Positions 1 through 8,300 of a stretch of DNA of 64,000 nt are shown in pieces. The notes below the pieces were generated by a model, which had not been told where the DNA came from, made no database searches, and saw only the letters and a program-made list of their open reading frames with translations. A program made the position numbers and the translations under genes. Each line of letters begins with the position of its first letter. Positions within the stretch are counted from its first letter, which is position 1. Origin of the DNA: an uncultured Bacteroidia bacterium (GTDB taxonomy: Bacteria > Bacteroidota > Bacteroidia > Bacteroidales > F082); the NCBI GenBank assembly GCA_902785755.1, contig CACZZO010000012.1, positions 186,001 to 250,000 on the forward strand, in the 5' to 3' direction.

Positions 1-3000
1 TGCGCCACCAATTCATGGGAATAATAGCCTGTCAAGGTCACTTCCGCGCCTTCCACATGCGGCCCGTTGCCGCCGTTGGTGTTGGTGGTGAACTCATCGG
101 TGACGTCGACGAGGAGTGCGCCATTGGCTACTGACACCGCCATAATCGAATAAGGCAGATAGACGGAGTTGCCGCTTTCGCAACTGATCTGGATGCTACC
201 CGTGTGTTCGGTCAAAGGCACTGTGCTGTCGGGAGAAAGCCTCAAAGTGAAGGTGGTTGTTTCACCCACTTCGATGGAAGGCAGTGTGGTTTGTCCTACC
301 GTTTCCATCCAATCCACATCGGGCAGGCTGATGGTGATTTCGCCCGAGGCAGCCTCGCCGTGGTTGCTTATGGTCACATCTATGGTCTTGCTTTCTCCTC
401 TCGTCATGGTGGTGTTGATTTCGGTCGGTGCAACTTCGAGAACGCTGTGGGCTATGTCGCAATAGAACCACATGGTGAACAGTGCTTCGGCACCTTCGTC
501 AGTGAATGCCTTGATCCAGACTTGCTGATACGAAAGCTCTGCCGTCGGTATTGTGCCGAGGGCGGTGAACTGGATATAACCTTCTTGGAGCCCGGCAAGT
601 GTAGCCATCGGCGTGAAGGTGAAGTTGGCGCCTTCAGGAGCCGAAAGAACGTTCATTTGGATGTTGCTCAAATCGAAACTGTTCCTGTTCCTTACCTTGA
701 TGTAGCCGGTCTTTGGGATGTCTTGCGTCACGTCGCACAAAATCCAACTGCTGTTGGTCACGTTCATGTTCTCTTCTATGGTGATTTCGAAGACGTCGAT
801 GCCCAAGATGTTGAAGCTGTCGTGTACCACGGTGCTGTTGTGGCCGGCCACACCCGAATTGACGGTGTAGTAGCCCGACTCCATACGTTCCGTCTCGAAA
901 TTGACGCTAAACTCGCCGTTTTCATCCGAAACAGTCGACAGGATTCTTCTCCTGCCCATCACGGTAACGCTGACGTCAACGTTCAAGTCGGCAACAGGGG
1001 TGTTGTCGAAGTAGGTCACCGTGCCGTAAATCGGGATCACCGAGTTCATGGGATAGATGTCCTCGTCAACGTATGTGTTGAACTGGTAGATGTTGGCAAG
1101 GTTGCCCGACAAAGCGACGGACTGGGTGAGTTCTCCGCTGCTCACGATGAGCGTGGCATTGTATGACCATTGTGCCACCGTCGGAGTGAAGGTGATGGTC
1201 AGTGTGCCGCCGGAATAGTTGTTCCAGCCCCAATTCGTGGAATAGGAGAACATGGAGGCCTCATCGCCGACAATCTGGAATTCCAACTCGTTTTCGAGCA
1301 TGATACCGCTCACCGTCATTGTCCTGCTCTCGCTTTGGGTCAGTTCCACCTCGCCAAAATCGATACTGTTGGTGCTGACTTGCAACTCAGGCTCAACATT
1401 GAGGGAGAAGCTCTTGACCTCGGAAAGGGTCTCGTTGCAATAGTTCCTTGCCTTGACGCGCCACTGGTAAGCCTGATAGTTGGACAACGAGTTGCAACTG
1501 TAGGAAGTGGTGGTCAAATTGGAAACGTATGGCGTTGAGGGCATCGGGTCGGTGGCAATCCAAAGATACAGGTCGTAACGCGTTGCACCCGAAACGGCAT
1601 CCCATGAGAAGACGACGGGCATGTTGGTGACTGTGTCATTGTCGGCAGGCAACATGTTGGCAAACAATCCCAAAGGCAACGCACACTCGAAGTTGGCCAC
1701 GGCAGCCACATTGCTCGTTACGGTGAAGGTGTAGTCCATATTGGTCGAAACCACTGCGCCGTTGACTGTCCAATTCACGAAGGTGAAACGCGAGTCGGGT
1801 ATGGCGGTCAAGGTGCACTCGTCGCCGTAGAAGTACGTGCCTGTGCCTGTAATCTCACCGCCATTGGTGGGATTGGCTGAGGCAGTGACCTCATAACTGA
1901 CTAATGAGAACTCGGCCACAAGATTGCGGTCGCCGTAAACGGTGAAGGTGTAGTTGGCGTATGTGGATACGGTCGTGCCGTTTTCCATCCAACGGATAAA
2001 CTCATAGTGCTCATTAGGTTGTGCTGACACGGTGGCCTGAGAGCCTTCCTGATAGTCGCCGCCACCCGAAACCGTTCCAGCCGCATCGTTGTTGGCCGAC
2101 ACGGTGACGTGGTGCATGATGGGATCGAAGTGGGCCACAAAGGTTCTGTTCTCATAAGCCGTGAAACTGATGCTGGTCGCCGTCGAATAAAGGGTGTCGC
2201 TCTCTGTCCAGTTTGCGAAACTGTAACCCGTGTTAGGCACTGCGGTCAAAGTGACGGGGTCGGCATAGTTGTAGGTGCCAGCACCTTGGATGGTTCCGCT
2301 CTCTTCGGGATCAACCGTGACGGCGATGGTGATGGTGGTGATGAAGTGTGCCACCAAGTTGTGGTGTTCGTAGGCGGTGAAACTGATGGTGGGTTGGGTG
2401 GAGACTTCCTCTCCATTCTCCGTCCAGTTGTAGAACTCAAACTGGCCGAGCGGAGTGGCGGTCAACACGACGGGGTCGCCATAGTTGTAGGTGCCTGCGC
2501 CAGTGATGGTGCCACCTTGTGTGGGGTCGGCCACTGCCGTGATGTGCAACTGTTTGATGATGAAGTTGGCCACCAAGTTGCGGTCGGTCTCGGCCATGAA
2601 GGTCAGTGTGTCGCTTGTGGAGACCACTGAGTCGTTTTCGGTCCAGGTGCCAAGTTGGAATCCCTCATTGGCAAGGGCGATCAAGTTGACCGTGGTGCCG
2701 TAGGGGAAGGTTCCTGCGCCTGTAACGCTACCATTGCTGGCAGGCACGGGTGTGGCCGCGATGTTGACTTGCAACACGGAGAAGTTAGCCTCCAAGGTCC
2801 TGTCGGCTTGTGCCGTGAAACTGATGCTTTGGTTGCTCGAAATCACTTCGCCGTTTTCGGTCCAGTTGTCGAACACGTAACCCGTGGCGGGAATGGCGGT
2901 CAGCAGCACATGGTCGCCATAGAGGTAGGTGCCTGAGCCATTGATGGTGCCGCTGCCTGCGGGAACCACAGTGGCCACAATGTCAATCTCTTGAAGTGCA

Positions 3001-5363
3001 AAATGGGCAACAAGGTCGCGGTTGTCCTCAACCGTGAAGGTGTATTCGGCATCTTGCGAGACCTCGACTTCGTTTTCCGTCCAGTTCACAAAGTCATAAC
3101 CCGTGGCGGGAATGGCGGTCACAGTGCATGACGTTCCCTCTTCGTAAGCGCCTGCACCCTCGGTCGTTCCGCCTACTGTCGGGTCGGCGGAAAGGCTGAC
3201 TTCGTAATAGTTCGGGGGAAGTTGCACGGTCAGGATGGCCACGGAGGAATACTGCAAACCGCAAGTGCCACCCACTGCGCAGCGGTAGCGGTAACCGTTC
3301 ATCTCAAGCGGAACATTGCTGATGCTCAAGGTGTTGGTGGTTGGGTTGCTGTAGTGGTCGTTGGCGGTGACGTTGCTCCAAGAGGAGCCTTGGTCTTGGC
3401 TGACCTGCCATTGGTAGCCAGTGGTCGTGCCGGAGGTCTCGATGGAGAAGGTGGCATCTTCTTCCATTACCACGGTTTGGTTGGCTGGCTGGGTCGTGAT
3501 GGTGAAGCTGAGTTCAGCGACCGACACATAACCGTTGGTATAACTGGTGGGCAACGGCGAGCCTTGGGGATTGGCGTATTCGCAGTAGGCGGTATTCCAG
3601 TTCAAGTTGCTGTTGCCTGACAGTGCCGTGAAGTTGAGGGTGAGCAGGTTGCCGTCGCCTATGCTGGCTCCAGCAATGGAAGCCCAAGCAATGAAGACCA
3701 TGCCGTTGGCGGCGTTCACTTGCAGTTGGCCATTGCTCAGTCCGGGGTTCAAGCCTTCGTAGCCTGTATAGGTCATTACGTCGGTGTTGTAAGCCAAGGC
3801 CAGACTGATGGCACCCACGTTGTTGCAGTTGGTCACTGAAATCGGGATGCCAAACTCTATTTGCGAGCAGGTGTTGATGCTGCCTGCCGTGGTGGCGATG
3901 GTCTGGACAAGGGTCTCTACATGCAAGGTGGCGTAGTTGGAAGTGGCCGAAGGCTCGCAGGTGCCGTTCACCACGCAGCGGTAACGGTAGCCGTCCATCG
4001 AGGCGACCACGTTGTTGACATACAGCGTCCTTGAAGTAACGCTGCTGTAGTGTCCGCCGTTGGTCAGGGTTTCCCACGAAATGCCTTGGTCTTGGCTCAT
4101 CTGCCATTGATAGCTCAATCCCTGACCCGAAGCGTTGATGGAGAAGTTGGTGCTGTTGCCTTCCATGATGGTCTTGTCGGTGGGATCGGAGGTCACCGTC
4201 GGTGGGTAATAGATGTTCACGCTGCAACCACTGAAAGAGGTCGGCAGGGCCACACCCGCTTGGTTGCTGTATTCGCAAAGCGAAGTGTTCCACGACAGCG
4301 AGGAGTTGCCCGAATTCGACTTGAAGGCAAACGATATCAGGTCGCCATTGCCGATTTGAAGGGTGTGGTTCGACGAGGCCCAGGTGAAATACACCGTGCC
4401 TCCGGTAGCGTTCACACGCATGGTGCCGTTCTCCAACTCAGGATTGGCGTTCTCGTAGCCGACGTAGGTCACCAAGTTGGAATTGTAGTTCAAGACCAAG
4501 GAGACCGCACCCACATTGTTGCAGTTGGTCACATGGACGGGAACCGAAAAGATTTGGTCGGCGCAACTGTACACCGGGTTCAATGAGGTGACAATGGTAG
4601 GGACGAAAACCTCAACCGACAGCGTAGCCGCCTCTGAGATTGCGGGCGAGGGGCAGGTGCCGCTCACCACACAACGGTATTGGTTGCCGTCCATGTCCAA
4701 GTTGACGTTGTACACATACATTCTCCAATTGTTCACAGAACCGTGGAACTGGTCGTTGGTCAAGTCTTGCCAGGTGTTGTCGGCAGGGGTCTTGATTTGC
4801 CATTGGTAACTCAGTCCTTGGCCCGAAGCACTCACATCGAAGTAGGTGTTCTGCCCTTCGGCTATAGTGCGGTCGGAAGGGTTGGAGGTGATGTTTGGCA
4901 CAGCATACACGTTCACGGAGCCGTTGGAGTAGTTGGCTTGCAGGGCTGTTCCCGTCACGTCGCTGTACTCGCATTGGCTCGTGTTCCAGTTCAGGTAGGT
5001 GTAGCCGCTGTAGTCGGGGAGTCCGGTGAAGCGAAGCTCCAAGAGGGTGCCGTCATCCACGTTGACGGCACTCATGTTAGCCCAAGTCATATATATCGTG
5101 CCGTTGCTCTGGTTGACGAGCATCGTGGAAACGGCACTGTTTACGTTCTGGTAGCCTTCGTAGCTGATTCTCGTGTTGTCGAAGTTCAAGGCTAAGCTGA
5201 TGGCTGCCACACCATTGCAATTGCTTACCGTGATGGGAATCACGACCTCATTCTCGGGGCAAATGGAGCCGCTGCCCACTGACGTAACGACGGGGTCAGC
5301 CGCCGCCCACATCCACGGGAAGAGACAGCATAGCAAAATGAGAATTTTATTCTTCCGTGTCAT
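1..5363 (-). CDS. Secreted modular protein with three cohesin-type domains and seven InlB-like repeats (3' end outside window)
   Basis: The frame is open from an ATG at 5363 to the left edge, giving at least 1787 residues; the C terminus is missing, so a T9SS tail cannot be checked. Residues 1-22 form a signal peptide (MTRKNK, then a hydrophobic core ending in AAA before D). Three modules of about 130 residues (roughly 25-155, 255-382, 482-608) open with an IP(I/V)xVxNCN-VxAxSLxLx pattern typical of cohesin folds. Each is followed by an Ig-like module with YQWQ and YRCxV strands. Residues about 717-1225 carry seven repeats of about 75 residues (GAGTYxYG, then NWTENG, then ANF), the InlB-B/Flg_new type. 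FN3-like, Hydin-like and carboxypeptidase-regulatory-like modules follow. The start lies 6 bp after the stop of the preceding gene, so the two are one unit. No catalytic domain is visible; a surface scaffold or adhesin role is inferred. Confidence 0.85.
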   Translation of the reverse strand, partial: MTRKNKILILLCCLFPWMWAAADPVVTSVGSGSICPENEVVIPITVSNCNGVAAISLALNFDNTRISYEGYQNVNSAVSTMLVNQSNGTIYMTWANMSAVNVDDGTLLELRFTGLPDYSGYTYLNWNTSQCEYSDVTGTALQANYSNGSVNVYAVPNITSNPSDRTIAEGQNTYFDVSASGQGLSYQWQIKTPADNTWQDLTNDQFHGSVNNWRMYVYNVNLDMDGNQYRCVVSGTCPSPAISEAATLSVEVFVPTIVTSLNPVYSCADQIFSVPVHVTNCNNVGAVSLVLNYNSNLVTYVGYENANPELENGTMRVNATGGTVYFTWASSNHTLQIGNGDLISFAFKSNSGNSSLSWNTSLCEYSNQAGVALPTSFSGCSVNIYYPPTVTSDPTDKTIMEGNSTNFSINASGQGLSYQWQMSQDQGISWETLTNGGHYSSVTSRTLYVNNVVASMDGYRYRCVVNGTCEPSATSNYATLHVETLVQTIATTAGSINTCSQIEFGIPISVTNCNNVGAISLALAYNTDVMTYTGYEGLNPGLSNGQLQVNAANGMVFIAWASIAGASIGDGNLLTLNFTALSGNSNLNWNTAYCEYANPQGSPLPTSYTNGYVSVAELSFTITTQPANQTVVMEEDATFSIETSGTTTGYQWQVSQDQGSSWSNVTANDHYSNPTTNTLSISNVPLEMNGYRYRCAVGGTCGLQYSSVAILTVQLPPNYYEVSLSADPTVGGTTEGAGAYEEGTSCTVTAIPATGYDFVNWTENEVEVSQDAEYTFTVEDNRDLVAHFALQEIDIVATVVPAGSGTINGSGTYLYGDHVLLTAIPATGYVFDNWTENGEVISSNQSISFTAQADRTLEANFSVLQVNIAATPVPASNGSVTGAGTFPYGTTVNLIALANEGFQLGTWTENDSVVSTSDTLTFMAETDRNLVANFIIKQLHITAVADPTQGGTITGAGTYNYGDPVVLTATPLGQFEFYNWTENGEEVSTQPTISFTAYEHHNLVAHFITTITIAVTVDPEESGTIQGAGTYNYADPVTLTAVPNTGYSFANWTESDTLYSTATSISFTAYENRTFVAHFDPIMHHVTVSANNDAAGTVSGGGDYQEGSQATVSAQPNEHYEFIRWMENGTTVSTYANYTFTVYGDRNLVAEFSLVSYEVTASANPTNGGEITGTGTYFYGDECTLTAIPDSRFTFVNWTVNGAVVSTNMDYTFTVTSNVAAVANFECALPLGLFANMLPADNDTVTNMPVVFSWDAVSGATRYDLYLWIATDPMPSTPYVSNLTTTSYSCNSLSNYQAYQWRVKARNYCNETLSEVKSFSLNVEPELQVSTNSIDFGEVELTQSESRTMTVSGIMLENELEFQIVGDEASMFSYSTNWGWNNYSGGTLTITFTPTVAQWSYNATLIVSSGELTQSVALSGNLANIYQFNTYVDEDIYPMNSVIPIYGTVTYFDNTPVADLNVDVSVTVMGRRRILSTVSDENGEFSVNFETERMESGYYTVNSGVAGHNSTVVHDSFNILGIDVFEITIEENMNVTNSSWILCDVTQDIPKTGYIKVRNRNSFDLSNIQMNVLSAPEGANFTFTPMATLAGLQEGYIQFTALGTIPTAELSYQQVWIKAFTDEGAEALFTMWFYCDIAHSVLEVAPTEINTTMTRGESKTIDVTISNHGEAASGEITISLPDVDWMETVGQTTLPSIEVGETTTFTLRLSPDSTVPLTEHTGSIQISCESGNSVYLPYSIMAVSVANGALLVDVTDEFTTNTNGGNGPHVEGAEVTLTGYYSHELVA

Positions 5364-5369
5364 GGCATC

Positions 5370-8300
5370 TTATTTTTCAATGATTAACATAGTGGTCTTC
5401 ACCCAGCTGTTCTCACCTTCGAAGGTGATACGGCAGCAATACGTGCCGGCTGCAAGTTCGGAGGTGTTCAGGCGCACTTCGTGCTTGCCTTCGGCTTGAC
5501 GGCAGTTGGCGGCATCCATCACCTTCACACCCATCATGTTGTAAACCGTCACCGTCACATGGCCTGCTTCAGCCAACTGATAGCTCAGGCGGCAAACATC
5601 TTTGGCGGGGTTGGGATAGACGGTCATGTTGGCAACATCTATCGTGTTGTTGTTCAAGCCGAGGGTTGCGGTGACAATGGCTGGCATGGCAATCACCACG
5701 TCGTCAAGCACTTGGGCACTGCCGTCGGCCATCTCGGAATATGCGTTCAAGCTGAAGACGACAGGCTCGTCGATGTTGTTCAGGTCTCTCGTGCGCACCT
5801 TTATTAATATAAGCTCGTCGTTTTCGACCAAGTCGATAGGCTCAAGGCTGAACCACACCGTGGTCAACGCGCCTTCGTTGGCGCTGAAGATCAGGCTCTC
5901 GCCGGTGGCGGCCAGCACCACATCCTCAATCTCAAGGTATTCCTCGGGATAGGCGAAGCGCAAGGTGAGGGCACCCATCTCCACAGCGTTCTTGATGCTC
6001 ACAGGCAGCACTATCTCCTGATTGGATTCGGCCACCAATTGGCCTTCGGTCATCAGTTCAATCGTATTGTCGCGGGTGGCGGGCGTGTAGGAGCCGTTCA
6101 CGTCGCCGTAGCAGAGGAAGCTCAAGTCGTAGGTGCAAGTGCCGCCTTCAACGCTGATGCCGTTGGGGGTGTAGTAGTAGAAGTCGCCCACAGGGAATTG
6201 CTCGTCGATGGCGCGGCGCAGGATGAGCATGGCGTCGGTGCCGTTGATGTTGCCACTGCCGTTCACGTCGGCGATGGCGGCATAGTTGTAGGCAAGCGTA
6301 TCCAAATGGACGAAGTGGCGCATCACCAAGAGGGCGTCGGTGGCGTTCACACCAGCCAAAATATCCACGCCAAGGTCGGCATCCAAGGTGTTGTAGACAC
6401 TTACGGCATAGTTGCTGAAGTCGTACTCGCCGTTGCCGTTGGTGGTGGCGGTGGCTATGATGGTGTCGCCTGCGTTGATGATGTTCATCTCGCGGTTAGC
6501 CATTGCCTTGTCTTCGCCATAGTTGAAGGTGCCTTGCAGATGCTCGAAGCTCTCCACCGGGAACCAGCTCACTGGCTCGTAGGTGATGCGGCCATACCAC
6601 GAATCATCCATCTTGTCGTGAATCAGTTCGTCGTCGATGTATGTGCTGCTGATATTGCCCCAGAAGTTGTAGGTCATGTCGAAGTTGGTGCTGGTGTTGT
6701 TGTACACGGCATAGCCGCCATTGTTGTAGATGTTGTTGGCGGTTTCAGCCGAGCCACCGATGACTGGAGCCACATAGCTGCCCGTTAAATAAATGCCGTA
6801 GGAAGCATTGTTTCTGATGGTGTTCTTGCTGACCACAGGTGCGGAATACGAGTTGAGATACAGGCCAATTCCGTTGGAGTTCTGTAAGACGCAGTTCTCA
6901 ATCAAGGAAGGCTGATAGGTATTGTATGATTGCATATTGTATTCGTTGCCATTTTCAATGATGCAATGCTTCAGCGTTGACACCTGCTCTGCATTGTAGT
7001 CGGCATAATCGCCAAAATACAAGCCGCCCCAGCCGCCAGGCTCGCCGTTCATCGAAGTGAAGATGATGGGTTGCTCTGCCGTACCTTCGGCGTGTAAATC
7101 ACCGGGATAATAGGAATCGCTACCAATGGTCATATATCTGTCTTCTGCAAACTTCAAGATGGTGCCGGGCATCAATGTCAAGCCACAATAATTGGGAGAA
7201 TCCCAACGATAGCGTCCAACATAAAGGTTGCCATTGAGAATGTAGTAGGTATAGGCATTCCAAGTACGGTCCACAGTGATGTGGCCGCTGTTCATGACTA
7301 TGCCGTCAAGCAAGTTACCGCTGAAGGTCAGGTTGTCCAACTCACCCACATAATGGCCATTGTTGTAATAGAGCGGATACTCGGCATTGTCCTCAAAGGT
7401 GCAGTTGCTGAAGGTGCTGTAACTTTCATATAGGTAAGCTCCTTTTGCAGCCGAATTGCGGAAGATGCAGTTCTCAATTAACGAGGGCTGGGTGGTGTAT
7501 TCCATGTACAAGTTGTAGCTGTTGCCTTTCTCCAAGATGCAGTGCTTCAGCGAGGACTCCTGTTCTGCATTGTAGTCGGAATAGTCGTAGAAACGGAGGC
7601 CGTTCCAGCCGCCCACCTCGCCGTTCAGCGAAGTGAAGGTGATGGGCTGTGTGGCCGTACCCTCGGCGATAAGATTGGCATAAGAGTCAACATAAGGATA
7701 GGTGCCTTCCGCGAACTTCAACACGGTTCCGGGAGAAAGCGTTAGGGTGCCATTATAGATTCGAATGTTTCCAAGAACAGCATACGTGTTGGCAGCCCAA
7801 GTATGGGTATAAGTGGTTCCACCAGATATGGCAATGTTCGCCACATTGTTTTCGAAAGTAACCGTATTGGTGAAATCAGGAATGTCAATATCGGGTGTGT
7901 TATACCAGATGCCATAATTCGAATCTTTCAGGGTGCAGCCAGCGTAGGTTACTGAGGTGTTGTTGTTATTGTAGAAACGGACGCAAGCCTCGCTGTGGTT
8001 CTCGAAGGTCGTGGAAACAATGGTGGGCTGGGAATAGTAGTCCACCGACAAGCCTCTTGGGGCGTTTTTCAGGGTGCAACCTTCCAAGCTGATGCTGGAT
8101 TGGTACAAGTAAACATTGTGATCCGTGGCGTTCTGGAACGTGGAGTACATCACACTGGGTTGGTTGGTGTATTCGCAGTAGAGGTTGGTGACGGCATTTT
8201 CCACTACGCAATAGCGCATCGAAGAGGAGGAATTATAGTCGCTGTTGTCGTAGAAGCAGAAGCCTTGCCAGCCGCCCACCTCGCCGTTCAGCGAAGTGAA

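Noticed and set aside
204..1166. Long plus-strand open frame of 320 codons
   Set aside because: It is antisense to the giant secreted protein 1-5363, whose frame has a signal peptide and recognisable domains; the plus-strand translation is low-complexity Val/Gly/His-rich and matches nothing.
2990..3215. DNA-level repeats across 1690-3215 as a mobile or recombining array
   Set aside because: They reflect seven homologous InlB-like protein repeats; the DNA copies are well diverged.
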